46,410 nt of DNA from Acidobacteriota bacterium (GTDB lineage Bacteria > Acidobacteriota > Terriglobia > Terriglobales > Acidobacteriaceae): contig JABBOG010000031.1 of assembly GCA_019351975.1 (NCBI GenBank), positions 1 through 46,410 on the forward strand. The letters run 5' to 3'. The notes beneath the pieces are model-generated. The model saw nothing but the letters and a program-made list of their open reading frames with translations. It did no database searches and was not told the origin of the DNA. Made by a program: the position numbers and the translations under genes. This document shows, one piece after another, positions 36,079 through 45,523 of the stretch (the stretch's first letter is position 1; each line of letters starts with the position of its first letter).

Positions 36079-37326
36079 CTAACTCCGCTGAAGGAGGGAT
36101 AGTATGTCTGACGGAGAGATGGCCTGATCCGAGGATGTGCCGCCAAGCAGGCCTGGCCCGCTCGCGAACGCCCGACGAAGACCGGAATGAAAAGCAACAA
36201 ATACATTGGAATTGGATCCCGGCATGCGGTTCAGGTTGATCCACGTGTAGTAGGCGGCCATGTCTGCGTCGACTAGAGATCCCGCAAGGTCGAAGTCTGG
36301 ATCGGCGTCCGCTCTCGACCATTGCTGGTTCGTAGGGCGTTGCAGAACACGGGGTGTGAACCGGATCAGGGCTGTCGCCGGTCTGGCACGCCGAAGGACC
36401 TCACGCGCGGACCATTGGACAAAAGTGGTGCTATAGATTTGGGTGCCCGACCCTTGTCCAAGGAGATCGATAGAGAACTGCGCGAGGAGCGCGTCTGAGG
36501 TGTGTGGATCGGACGACGTTAGTCCGAGGGCTTCAGGTTGCAACTCCATCATAATGGAGCGAAGGGCTTCTGGGCCGCTCGTTCCGGCGTTCACCGCCGC
36601 GCTCATCAAATTGAGGAGACCATGCCGTATAGGTTCAAGAGACTTGTAATCAAGGGCGCTGACCGCCGATGAAGGTCTTTGGGGAGGCGAGTCACCGGAG
36701 ATCAGCCAGTGGGAATATCCGCCAGGCTGCGCCCTCGCACGGTCTTCCAATATCTTCAAAGAAGCTGTGAACGGATCGTTCTCCAGACCGGGAGTTACGT
36801 TTGTGAAGAGCGTACCGTGTTCCAAGAGTCGCCGGAAGAGGACGAAGTTCGGCTTTTCCAGACGCGAATCGAAATCGACCATCATAAGCCTGGAGATGCC
36901 CCTTGGTGGAGGCTCGACCGGAGGGGTAAGTTGGGCAGCGGCTTGTCTAAACCCGTCGATTTGATCTGAAGTCCACAGTTCGGCCGTCATTTCCTCAACG
37001 AATCGACCGGGATCACGGATCCAGTCCCGCCGCCTGAGATCTTCACTCAACACGATCCGTTTGAAGTCGGAAATGGTCGTCGCCATTTGCTGCGAGCCCA
37101 GCAAACGCAGAAGTTGCGACAAATCCTCCCGCTCGGCGGGAAAGAGGGTGTCATACCTCGAAATCTGCTTCAGCAAGACAACGCACAGCGAGAGCGGGAG
37201 CGTGCGAAGCAACGACAACTGCCCTTCGGCAAACGAAGCCGCACCCGCAGAATAGGTTCCGAAGTCCTCGACATGAAGACTTGAAGGACTCCGCTCCTTG
37301 ATTGCAGCAACTCCGACGACGGTCAT
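36079..37326 (-). CDS. Protein of unknown function between two phosphatase genes
   Basis: 415 residues. Overlaps the preceding gene by four bases (ATGA) and ends 6 bases before the longest start of the next, so it is made together with them. No signal peptide or membrane helix; the N-terminus (about 1-130) looks helical (QLSLLRTLPLSLCVVLL, EDLSQLLRLLGSQQ). The C-terminal part has DADMAAYYTWINLNRMPGSNSNVFVAFHSGLRRAFASGPG, rich in aromatic residues. No catalytic motif or known domain is recognised. Context suggests a role in recognition, folding or processing of the exported phosphatase encoded upstream. Confidence 0.6.
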   Translation of the reverse strand: MTVVGVAAIKERSPSSLHVEDFGTYSAGAASFAEGQLSLLRTLPLSLCVVLLKQISRYDTLFPAEREDLSQLLRLLGSQQMATTISDFKRIVLSEDLRRRDWIRDPGRFVEEMTAELWTSDQIDGFRQAAAQLTPPVEPPPRGISRLMMVDFDSRLEKPNFVLFRRLLEHGTLFTNVTPGLENDPFTASLKILEDRARAQPGGYSHWLISGDSPPQRPSSAVSALDYKSLEPIRHGLLNLMSAAVNAGTSGPEALRSIMMELQPEALGLTSSDPHTSDALLAQFSIDLLGQGSGTQIYSTTFVQWSAREVLRRARPATALIRFTPRVLQRPTNQQWSRADADPDFDLAGSLVDADMAAYYTWINLNRMPGSNSNVFVAFHSGLRRAFASGPGLLGGTSSDQAISPSDILSLLQRS

Positions 37327-38492
37327 GCGACGAACTCTTGAATAGTCTTTCCCGTGGCGAATGGCGCTTTGCAGGAAAAGATCGAAGCGATCGTCGGAGC
37401 GAGGTCGATCGATTCAACAGGACGATCTACGATCGTACCCCGATGAACGCCGGGACCCATCGCAATCATCCAGGTCGAGCGCGACATCGGGTCCCCGGTA
37501 CGATGATGCTGAAATCCGTTGCCTCCCGGATCGGTATCGGAGTCTCTCCCAAAATCCGGGATGATGAAGAGATTTGTCTTGTCCTTGTATTCAGGTTCAG
37601 CCTCGATTGCCTTCCATATCTCAGCGCAAAGACGGTCGGTACGCCGGATGGCATCGATGTACAGTGAGAAAGCTCCCGCGTGCGCCACGTCCATATCATG
37701 CAGCGTGATCCAGATAAGTGAAGGGGAGACTTCCCGCATGAGGCGTTTCGCCAGATAGACGGAGAGCTCGTCAGGACTCTCAAGGGTGCTTGCATGTGCG
37801 GCGAAATCGCTGAGGGAGAGCTTGAGCAACGTCTCTATTCTGCTTAAACGGGCGTCTCCGAATTGTGCTTGCGGCACTTCAAACGCGTTCTCATAATTGT
37901 CCTGCAAGAGATGGCGGAGCTTATCGGTATGCAAAGAGGGCACCGCTTCTAGCATTCGTTTTGGAAGGATAACGTCCGCTCCGTATCCCGATCCGCCTCG
38001 GAACGACGGGTGTGAGCTTTGCCCGATCCGGTTGAAGCCATTGCTTGGCGCAATGACCCACGCATCTTCGGGAGGACGGCGAAGCTGGCGACGAAAGTAT
38101 TCAAAGATCGTCGGGTGTTCAGGCGCGACATCCGCGAAGTTGTCGAATCGTTCGTATACGCCTGTTACAAGGCTGGCTGTAGCCACATAGTGGCCAAGGA
38201 TGCCCCTATTCACGACGCGAGAGTAAAAGCTGGCTTCCGGAAGCACCTCACTCAGGAGATGAGGGATGTTCTCCTGTCCTTCGGGAGCAAAAGTCTCCTG
38301 GTCGCGAGCGCCGCCTCCAAATGTAACCACGACTGCTTTCCGTCGACTCACAGAAAGTTTCGGAAAAGTCTGCGCTCCGATGGGGGAGAACCCTTTGGCC
38401 GCGTTCAGAAGTCCCATGCCAGCAACCTGACGCAGGAACTCACGCCGGTTGATCGACAGATCACGAGGGCCTAAGCTGTGAAGCTTGCGCAT
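37323..38492 (-). CDS. Tat-exported alkaline-phosphatase-superfamily protein
   Basis: 389 residues. The N-terminus SINRREFLRQVAGMGLL is a twin-arginine signal. The body fits the alkaline phosphatase/sulfatase fold: KAVVVTFGGGARDQETF (first metal region), HYVATASLVTGVYERFDNF (nucleophile region), LHDMDVAHAGAF with metal-binding Asp and His, IIPDFGRD and HHRTGD near the end, then VESIDLAPTIASIF as in type I phosphodiesterases and sulfatases. The nucleophile (Thr or Ser in ATAS) is not certain, so substrate may be a phosphomonoester, diester or sulfate ester. Translationally coupled to the unknown gene downstream; 39 bases after the alpha-galactosidase. Confidence 0.75.
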   Translation of the reverse strand: MRKLHSLGPRDLSINRREFLRQVAGMGLLNAAKGFSPIGAQTFPKLSVSRRKAVVVTFGGGARDQETFAPEGQENIPHLLSEVLPEASFYSRVVNRGILGHYVATASLVTGVYERFDNFADVAPEHPTIFEYFRRQLRRPPEDAWVIAPSNGFNRIGQSSHPSFRGGSGYGADVILPKRMLEAVPSLHTDKLRHLLQDNYENAFEVPQAQFGDARLSRIETLLKLSLSDFAAHASTLESPDELSVYLAKRLMREVSPSLIWITLHDMDVAHAGAFSLYIDAIRRTDRLCAEIWKAIEAEPEYKDKTNLFIIPDFGRDSDTDPGGNGFQHHRTGDPMSRSTWMIAMGPGVHRGTIVDRPVESIDLAPTIASIFSCKAPFATGKTIQEFVA

Positions 38493-38531
38493 TGGAACAA
38501 TCCATTTCTTAAAACGTCTCGCTTCAAATCC

Positions 38532-39767
38532 TCACCGATGGAGCACAAGCAAAACGACTCCATGGGGAGCGACGAGAAAAGTTTTGGAACCTTGAAACGG
38601 TGGCAAATCTTTGTGCTTCCATACATCTCGCACCTTGACGACACTTGTCAGCCCGAGCAGACGAAGGTCGAGTGGCATGTCGATATATCCCTGATTCCGG
38701 TTGAATAGGCCAACTGCGATCGCCCCGCCCGTGAGGTATCGAGCCCAGATCTCCAGAGGCCCTTCGGTCCACAACCGGTCACCCTGGTGTCCTGCGGGGT
38801 CCTGATCGATACATAGAACTTCGCGGTTATTAAGGATGGCCAGAGAATCCGAGTCCATCTTCGACACATCGTTGCCAGCAAGCAGAGGCGCAGCAAGTAG
38901 CGACCAAAGGCTCATCTGGGTCCGCCCCTCATCGGACGTCAGTCCTCCGTTGCCTATCTCGAGCATGTCCGGATCATTCCAATGGCTCGGACCTGCAAAC
39001 TTCGAAAGGCCACCTTGGGCGAAGCCAATTTCCGTGACGCTGATGTAATTGTCATGGATATCGTCACCTGTGCGCCACAAGTTTGCACCCACTTGGCTTG
39101 CCCAAGCCCAACCGAGCGACAATCCATGTTGGCTGACGCTGTACACAATTGGCCTTCCCGTGGCCTGAAGTGCCAAGTGCATCCTTTCGAAGACGGCGAA
39201 CATCATTCTTTGTGCTATCTCAGGATTTCTATGCGCGTCCCGTTCAAGAATCTTGCGATAGGAACATATGTCATATTTCAGGTAATCCACTCCCCACTGC
39301 GCGAAGGTTCTCGCGTCAATGTCTTCGTGCCCCATGCTGCCTTCGTTGCCGGCACAAGAGAGAGGACCCGGGGAGGAGTAGAGACCAAGTTTCAATCCGC
39401 GTGCATGAACGTAGTCAGCAAGAGATTTCATATCCGGGAATCGTTCATTGGGCATCAACTCGCCGCTCTCGGTGCGCTTTCCCTGCCAACCATCATCAAC
39501 GTTGACGTATATGTAGCCACTATCGCGCAGCCCAGTTGCAACGAGCGCATCCGCCGCCGCACGGACATCCGAGTCGCTGACATTCGCTCCGAAGTGATTC
39601 CAGCTATTCCAGCCCATCGGCGGGGTCGCCGCCAATTGGGCCGAAGCTGGTACACAGGTTAGGCTGAAGAAGAGTAACAGAACAGCCAAAGCTGACAGCG
39701 TTTTGAGCAGGTTGGCGGTGAACGCAACAGCGGTGAATGTGACGTCGAAAGTTTTGGTAGGCACCAT
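38532..39767 (-). CDS. GH27 alpha-galactosidase, secreted
   Basis: 411 residues from the ATG at 39767; a longer frame to 39839 adds 24 residues without a better signal. The signal peptide is LLKTLSALAVLLLFFSLTCVPASAQ. The family 27 start TPPMGWNSWNHFGANV is clear, the nucleophile Asp is in VDYLKYDIC and the acid/base Asp in LWRTGDDIHD, with GPSHWNDPDMLEIGNGGLT as a further signature. It frees terminal alpha-galactose from raffinose-type sugars, galactomannan or glycolipids; galactose could enter the galK-galT-galE route. First gene of the minus-strand set, divergent from the regulator. Confidence 0.93.
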   Translation of the reverse strand: MVPTKTFDVTFTAVAFTANLLKTLSALAVLLLFFSLTCVPASAQLAATPPMGWNSWNHFGANVSDSDVRAAADALVATGLRDSGYIYVNVDDGWQGKRTESGELMPNERFPDMKSLADYVHARGLKLGLYSSPGPLSCAGNEGSMGHEDIDARTFAQWGVDYLKYDICSYRKILERDAHRNPEIAQRMMFAVFERMHLALQATGRPIVYSVSQHGLSLGWAWASQVGANLWRTGDDIHDNYISVTEIGFAQGGLSKFAGPSHWNDPDMLEIGNGGLTSDEGRTQMSLWSLLAAPLLAGNDVSKMDSDSLAILNNREVLCIDQDPAGHQGDRLWTEGPLEIWARYLTGGAIAVGLFNRNQGYIDMPLDLRLLGLTSVVKVRDVWKHKDLPPFQGSKTFLVAPHGVVLLVLHR

Positions 39768-39803
39768 TTCAATTCCATTCTGAGCGCTAGGCAGCTGAAA
39801 CAA

Positions 39804-39842
39804 CAGGGATTTCACGGGATGATCCCTGCGTTTCCGCAACGC
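39804..39842. promoter_or_regulatory. Overlapping inverted repeats in the divergent promoter region
   Basis: CAGGGAT (39804-39810) and ATCCCTG (39822-39828) are mirrored around 11 bases; GCGTT (39828-39832) and AACGC (39838-39842) form a second, smaller pair. They lie between the alpha-galactosidase gene and the winged-helix regulator gene (gap 39768-39929), a natural place for operators of that regulator. Confidence 0.4.
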
Positions 39843-39929
39843 CTAACGAGCTGCGGCAAGTGCCAATGCCTGGGCCATTCACCGTCAGCCAATAATTTGG
39901 TGATAGTCTTAGCTGCAAAAGGATGCCCG

Positions 39930-41339
39930 ATGGCTTTCGCAGCGACCTCCGAGTCAAAAACTCCTGTGCGCATCGAGAAAACAGATGTGCGCTACAGCGA
40001 GGGCGGTGCAGACGCTCCCGTTTGCTTCGAGATGGATCCTCGATGGCTCTGTGTCCAGCGCCTCATCAATACAGAAAGTTTCGCCAAAGCTTCACGGCTC
40101 TCTTGCTTCCTACTGTATATAGTTGAGCGTTTCTTGCAGGGCCGCACTGATGAGATTACAGAGCAACAGATCGGCGTTCACGTCTTCGGGCGTCCCACTG
40201 ATTACAATCCTGGCGACGACAACATCGTTCGACAGACTGCGAGACAACTTCGGCAACGGCTGGCCCTTTATTATCAGGAAGAGGGCCGGAAGGAACATAT
40301 CCAAGTGGTCGTGCCCCGCGGCGGCTACGTTCCTCAATTCCAATACACATCTGAATCATCTGCACTGGCGGAGCTTATCGTCGCGGAGCCAGCGAACCAG
40401 GGGAGTTCGGTCGAAAAGGAAGGGGGTGTGCAATCAGGCGAGTGCGCTGCCACTCTCATCGGAACTGAACCACGGCGGCGAGGCGTAAAGTCTGCAGTTC
40501 TCGTCGGCTTTGGTCTGCTTCTTGGAGTTGCAATAATGCTGCTCGGTGGCGCTGCAAGAGCCCGTCTCCTCCACCCCCCTACTGAGGCCGACCATCTTTG
40601 GAATGTTCTATTTACACCGAATCAGCGAACGATCATTGTTCCCGGAGACGCTGGCATCAATATGTACGGAAATCTTGCCAAGGCCCAGGTGGATGCCTCG
40701 GATTACGCCTCGGGCGCGTATCTAAGGAAACCAGACGCTCAAACGCCCTCAGGCTTCACGTGGGCTCCATTCGCAACTCGCCGGTACACCACGCTCTCGG
40801 ATTTGACGTTCGTCTCATCTCTGCTTCAGCTTCCAAACATCAACCGATCGCGAATGGAGCTTCGATTCGCGCGGGATATCACGTTTCAGGATTTGCAGGA
40901 TTCCAATGCGATCTTGATCGGCTCCCCCAACTACGACCCCTGGATTCAAGTCTTCGATAAGAACCAGAACTTCCGGATGGTCTACGACGGGGCAGAAAAC
41001 AGCATTAGCGTTCAAAACCGAAAGCCGCTCAAAGGTGAACCATCTAGCTACAAGTGGAGCACGACCGACCCTCAGCGAACCGGTTACGCAATCATCGCGT
41101 TGACAGATAATCTGGAATCTACTGGCAAGGTCCTTCTTGTCCAAGGGACGGCTATGGGTGGGGTTGACGCCGCGACTGAATTCCTCTTTCACTCGGGTCA
41201 AATCGATCCCATCATCCGCGATGCAATCGACAAGAGCGGTAAACCAGCCAACTTCGAATTGCTGCTACAGACCACCATGTACTTCGGAGGCAGCATGAAG
41301 GCAAAGGTTATCGCGGAACGAATCCATTCATCCACCTAG
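39930..41339 (+). CDS. Membrane-anchored winged-helix regulator with extracytoplasmic sensor domain
   Basis: 469 residues from the ATG at 39930, seven bases after AAGGA. The N-terminal 150 residues read as a DNA-binding domain: RLINTESFAKASRLSCFLLYIVERFLQG, EITEQQIGVHVFGRP, DDNIVRQTARQLRQRLALYYQEEG and VVVPRGGYVPQF, a winged-helix type seen in acidobacterial one-component regulators. One membrane helix follows (SAVLVGFGLLLGVAIMLLGGA). The remaining 260 residues would lie outside and may sense a ligand (DLTFVSSLLQLPNINRSRMELRF, NAILIGSPNYDPWIQVF). Analogous in layout to CadC/ToxR. It probably controls the adjacent receptor and glycosidase genes. Confidence 0.75.
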   Translation: MAFAATSESKTPVRIEKTDVRYSEGGADAPVCFEMDPRWLCVQRLINTESFAKASRLSCFLLYIVERFLQGRTDEITEQQIGVHVFGRPTDYNPGDDNIVRQTARQLRQRLALYYQEEGRKEHIQVVVPRGGYVPQFQYTSESSALAELIVAEPANQGSSVEKEGGVQSGECAATLIGTEPRRRGVKSAVLVGFGLLLGVAIMLLGGAARARLLHPPTEADHLWNVLFTPNQRTIIVPGDAGINMYGNLAKAQVDASDYASGAYLRKPDAQTPSGFTWAPFATRRYTTLSDLTFVSSLLQLPNINRSRMELRFARDITFQDLQDSNAILIGSPNYDPWIQVFDKNQNFRMVYDGAENSISVQNRKPLKGEPSSYKWSTTDPQRTGYAIIALTDNLESTGKVLLVQGTAMGGVDAATEFLFHSGQIDPIIRDAIDKSGKPANFELLLQTTMYFGGSMKAKVIAERIHSST

Positions 41340-41784
41340 GACTTGGACCGTCTGATTCCCCGGTTGTAGCGAAGCATCGGTCCGTCACATCACCGTCGAG
41401 CCAAAACGGTTGAACTATACAGTTTGTCGGCCTGGGGCTCGATTTCTGCGAGTATTGCGAACTTACAGCTCCAGCCACGATCCGATTGCACACTCAGCCA
41501 CCCTCAACTGGTCTCACTTCTCCGCGCTCCTACCTCGGGTTCGCCATCTGCTCACGCTCCGATTAACGGCGGGTTAAACGCGCGCTGCCGCCACCCCTGT
41601 AATTCACCGGATGGCCCCTGTTGCAGGCTCACAGCAGGTGATGCACTGTCCATGCAGATTCCGCGACCAGCCAACTTCGAGAGCGGAAACAGCAGAGACA
41701 TACCCACGGGGAGTCAGGACGCGAGCGTCTTCGCTTGCTCACGTTCGCTCCTGTGAACTAAGAGGGACAGATTTGGAGGTTAAG
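41340..41784 (+). other. 445-base untranslated region before the TonB-dependent receptor
   Basis: No convincing gene: the open frames have poor starts and composition. A small AACTATACAGTT palindrome lies near 41414-41425 and a GACGC-GA-GCGTC hairpin at 41718-41729. The long leader, with the ribosome binding site GGAGG at 41775-41779, may hold the promoter and regulatory elements of the receptor gene. I see no rho-independent terminator for the regulator gene upstream. Confidence 0.4.
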
Positions 41785-44700
41785 GTGACGTTTTCAAGAT
41801 TTCTAAGCCACACGGTTTGCCGTGTTGTTGCCGTCTCACTTGCGTTTGTTCTGCTATGGACTACGCAGACGCCATTCGCACGAGCCCAGGAGGATCAGGG
41901 CACCATCACTGGAACGGTGACGGACAAGACAGGCGCCTTGGTCCGCAACGCAACTGTGGAAGTCATGGATGTGAATACAGGGTTCACGATGACACGCACG
42001 AGCAATGGCAGCGGAACGTTTGCCCTATCTCCGCTGAAGATCGGAACTTACACCCTGAAAGTCTCTGCACCTGGCTTCGAGACTGATCTGCGTGCTGGGC
42101 TGGAAATGCATGCTCAAGAACGTCTCGGCGTCAACGTTGAACTGCATGCCGGATCTCCCGACACGACCGTAACGGTCACAGCGCAAGAGGCTCAGTTGCA
42201 AACCCAAGACGCCTCTGTGGGTCAGACAGTCTCCGCCAAAACGATCCAGGACACACCGCTCAACGGGCGCAACTACGTATTTATCGCCCAACTGACTGCA
42301 GGGGTCGTTCCAGCAAACCTAGGCGCGCGTGGCGCGACGAGAGGAGACTTCTCGGCCAATGGACAGTCGGCGGAGCAGAACAACTTCATCCTCGATGGCG
42401 TGGATAACAACGTCAACCTGGCGGATTTCTTGAATGGCGCCAGCTATGTCATCAAGCCCCCACCGGACGCCTTGCAGGAGTTCAGCATTCAGACCTCCAA
42501 CTATAGCGCCGAGTTGGGGCACGCCGCTGGGGGTGTGCTAAATGCCTCGGTCAAATCCGGTACGAACGTCCTGCACGGATCGCTGTGGGAATATTTCCGC
42601 AACGATAAGCTGAACGCCACCGATTGGTTTACGATCCACAAGCCGGAGTACCGGCAGAATCAGTTCGGTGCCACCCTCGGCGGTCCGGTCATCAAGAACA
42701 AACTGTTCCTCTTCGGAGATGTCGAAGCGAACCGCATTGTCTACCAACAGACCAGCAACTTCTTCAGCGTTCCGACCGCGCTCATGCAAGACAGCGGGTT
42801 CACCAACTTCACAGAATTGCTGAATCCAACGCTTAATAGCGGGAAAACCCAGTATCTCTATCACCAAGGTGGTCCGGCTAAATCAGGCAGCACGACCAGC
42901 AACATCCAGGCGTGCAACGGTATCCAGAATACCCTCTGCGCCAGCCAGCTAAATCCGATCTCCGTCAATCTACTGAAGCTGTATCCGCGCCCCAACTACG
43001 GACCCGTTGGCCAGACCTTCAGCAACTATCTCTTTCAGGGGAAGGTCACCGACGATACTACTCAGTACGACGTCCGCTCCGACTGGAATATCAGTGGCAA
43101 AGACCAGACGTTCGCGCGCTACAGCTATTCGCAGGAGCCTCAACACTACCAGAGTCCGCTCGGTCCAATTCTGGACGGAGGGCCATTCGACGCGGCCGGT
43201 TTTGTAACAACAGAAGGTCGAAATTTCACGCTCAGTGAGACCCATATCTTTGGTCCAAAGTGGGTGAATGAGGTCCGCTTCGGCTACAACTGGGTTCACG
43301 CAAGCTTCCTGCAGGAAAATGGCGGCACAAATCTCTCCGCGAGCTACGGTCTCGGCAACATCCCTTTCAGTCCAACAAACGGAGGATTGCCATTTTTTGC
43401 CATCTCTGGCCTCGCCGGCGCAGGCTCGCCACGCTATGCCCCGTCGCAGGAGTATGAGAATGTCGCACAACTGTTAGACAACGTCACTGCAGCCCTGGGC
43501 AATCACACCGTGAAGGTAGGCGTCAATTTGCAGCGAATCCGCTCTTCCACCCTTCAGTCCGGTCAACCCAGAGGAAATCTGGCCTACAGCGGTATGTACA
43601 GTGACGATCCGGCTCACTCCGGCACAACCGGAGCAGGCATCGTGGATTTCCTGCTGGATAATATGGCAAGTGCCAACATTAGCAACCTTTTCACAACCGA
43701 AGATCAGCGCTGGTACAACGCTGCTTTCCTCCAAGACGATTGGAAGGTTACTTCTAAGCTCACCTTGAATCTTGGAATCCGCTGGGAATACGCCCAACCG
43801 TACGTTGAGTTGCATGGCCGTCAGGGTAACTTTGTCCCGGGAAACTATACCCCTGCCGGGACCGCCGCTGCTCCGGGCTATGTCATCGGAGGCGGCGAAT
43901 TCCTGCTACCATACCAGGCTTCTTCCTATTCCTTACCGCCAATATTTCTGGCGAGTTTAGCCAAGAACAACATAACCGTGCGGTACACGGACAATAATTC
44001 TCTGGTTGACTCGCAGTATCTGAATTTTGCGCCACGCATCGGATTTGCTTTTTCTCCTACAAACAAGTTAGCCATTCGCGGCGGCTACGGCATTTTCTAC
44101 GGCGGCTTGGCTAACCTCGGGTTTGGACCTAATATTGGACAGAATCTACCGTTCGCAATCAGCGACACGATTTCTCAGCAAACGTGCAGTTCGCCCACCA
44201 ATTGCGTTGCTCCGCTCACCACGCTCGAAAGAGGGTTTGCTGGATTGTTGCAGGCAAATGGCTCTTTGAGCACAACGAACATCGTCAACCCCTCCATTCA
44301 GTCGTATGCAGTGAGCAATAAAACACCCTACACTGAGAGCTACAACCTAAGTACGCAGTATGCAATCGGGCCCACGATGTCCGTCACGGTGGGCTATGTG
44401 GGGAATGTTGGCCGTCACTTACGTAGTTCGAACGGCACAACGAACAGCTATGACGGCCTCCTGGCCCCTGGAACCTCGTACAACTCCTATTTGCCACTAG
44501 GGGGTGGCACCCCCGGAAACGCACACAACTACTCTAGCTATGGGCTCACCAACGGAAGGTTGGTTCTGGATAGCGGCGTCAGCAACTATAGCGCGTTCCA
44601 GTCCAAATTGGAAAAGAGCACAAGCAAGAATCTTTCTTTCCTCGCAACCTATACCTACTCGCATCTATTGAGCGACGCGACACCGCCGCTCAATAGCTAC

Positions 44701-45423
44701 GCCGGTGAGGCGACCTATCGCCTTCCACAGTGGCTCGGCATCAGCTATGACTATGGTAGCGATCTCTCGGATGTGAGGCAGAGGGCAACGCTCAATGGAC
44801 ATTATGTGCTGCCAGTTGGGGACGGACAGAGATTCCTTAATCAGGCGGGCGCTTTGAACGAAATCGTAGGCGGCTGGGAGACATCGTTGACCTTTCGTGT
44901 GCAAACAGGCAGCCCAGTCCAATTGGTTGCCAATAATACGCTAGGCAACGGAACCTCCTACCCCCTTCGAGTCGCAAATCCATTTGCCACGGGCGGAACC
45001 GTGCAAAACACGAAACTTCCCTGTGCAACTGCCACCAAAACAGTCGCGCATTGGTTCAATCCTTGCTCGTTCGCCAACCCAACCAGCGTGACCGCTAGTA
45101 ACTACAACACGCTGCCGCTCTCCGCATTTTACGGCGGCCCCGGAACAACGACCGTCGTGGGTCCGGGTTACAACCGGGTCGATATGTCGCTATTCAAGAA
45201 CTTTGCTACACCACATGAATCCGATCTGCAGTTTCGTGCAGACTTCTTCAACCTGCTCAACACGCCTGCTCACGGACAACCAGCGACCAACGTGGGTGGC
45301 GGTGGAGGAGCCATCACCAACCAGACACAGACAGGCTCTTTTGGACAAATCACCAGCGAACGATTCAGCGGAGAGCAGCCTGACTCGCGGGTCATTCAGC
45401 TCTCTATGAAGCTACAGTTTTGA
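41785..45423 (+). CDS. Oar-like TonB-dependent receptor with carboxypeptidase-regulatory-like domain
   Basis: 1212 residues from the GTG at 41785, five bases after GGAGG. Signal peptide VCRVVAVSLAFVLLWTTQTPFARAQ. Next is a CarboxypepD_reg-like domain (GTITGTVTDKTGALVRNATVEV, FALSPLKIGTYTLKVSAPGF), then the plug (IQDTPLNGRNYVFIAQLTAGV, FILDGVDNNVNLADF) and a long barrel with many aromatic strands, ending VIQLSMKLQF with terminal Phe. Such receptors import large oligosaccharides or other ligands through the outer membrane. Shared with the divergent alpha-galactosidase locus, so a galactose-containing ligand is plausible. TonB itself is not here. Confidence 0.9.
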   Translation: MTFSRFLSHTVCRVVAVSLAFVLLWTTQTPFARAQEDQGTITGTVTDKTGALVRNATVEVMDVNTGFTMTRTSNGSGTFALSPLKIGTYTLKVSAPGFETDLRAGLEMHAQERLGVNVELHAGSPDTTVTVTAQEAQLQTQDASVGQTVSAKTIQDTPLNGRNYVFIAQLTAGVVPANLGARGATRGDFSANGQSAEQNNFILDGVDNNVNLADFLNGASYVIKPPPDALQEFSIQTSNYSAELGHAAGGVLNASVKSGTNVLHGSLWEYFRNDKLNATDWFTIHKPEYRQNQFGATLGGPVIKNKLFLFGDVEANRIVYQQTSNFFSVPTALMQDSGFTNFTELLNPTLNSGKTQYLYHQGGPAKSGSTTSNIQACNGIQNTLCASQLNPISVNLLKLYPRPNYGPVGQTFSNYLFQGKVTDDTTQYDVRSDWNISGKDQTFARYSYSQEPQHYQSPLGPILDGGPFDAAGFVTTEGRNFTLSETHIFGPKWVNEVRFGYNWVHASFLQENGGTNLSASYGLGNIPFSPTNGGLPFFAISGLAGAGSPRYAPSQEYENVAQLLDNVTAALGNHTVKVGVNLQRIRSSTLQSGQPRGNLAYSGMYSDDPAHSGTTGAGIVDFLLDNMASANISNLFTTEDQRWYNAAFLQDDWKVTSKLTLNLGIRWEYAQPYVELHGRQGNFVPGNYTPAGTAAAPGYVIGGGEFLLPYQASSYSLPPIFLASLAKNNITVRYTDNNSLVDSQYLNFAPRIGFAFSPTNKLAIRGGYGIFYGGLANLGFGPNIGQNLPFAISDTISQQTCSSPTNCVAPLTTLERGFAGLLQANGSLSTTNIVNPSIQSYAVSNKTPYTESYNLSTQYAIGPTMSVTVGYVGNVGRHLRSSNGTTNSYDGLLAPGTSYNSYLPLGGGTPGNAHNYSSYGLTNGRLVLDSGVSNYSAFQSKLEKSTSKNLSFLATYTYSHLLSDATPPLNSYAGEATYRLPQWLGISYDYGSDLSDVRQRATLNGHYVLPVGDGQRFLNQAGALNEIVGGWETSLTFRVQTGSPVQLVANNTLGNGTSYPLRVANPFATGGTVQNTKLPCATATKTVAHWFNPCSFANPTSVTASNYNTLPLSAFYGGPGTTTVVGPGYNRVDMSLFKNFATPHESDLQFRADFFNLLNTPAHGQPATNVGGGGGAITNQTQTGSFGQITSERFSGEQPDSRVIQLSMKLQF

Positions 45424-45440
45424 GGCTTACCCGGAGGAAA

Positions 45441-45467
45441 CCTGGAGGCGGAATCGTCGCCTCCAGG
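45441..45467 (+). terminator. Hairpin downstream of the TonB-dependent receptor gene
   Basis: CCTGGAGGCG and CGCCTCCAGG pair perfectly around a seven-base loop, 18 bases after the receptor stop. No T run follows, so it may be an mRNA-end stabiliser rather than a classic terminator. Confidence 0.55.
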
Positions 45468-45523
45468 TCCACATAATCGCATCTTGGCTGGAAAAGTGAA
45501 ACGGAAGTGCCTAACTTTGTTCT

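Noticed and set aside
41424-41756. 110-residue frame between the regulator and the receptor gene
   Set aside because: No ribosome binding site, irregular composition and no resemblance to a family. It lies in the probable leader of the receptor gene.
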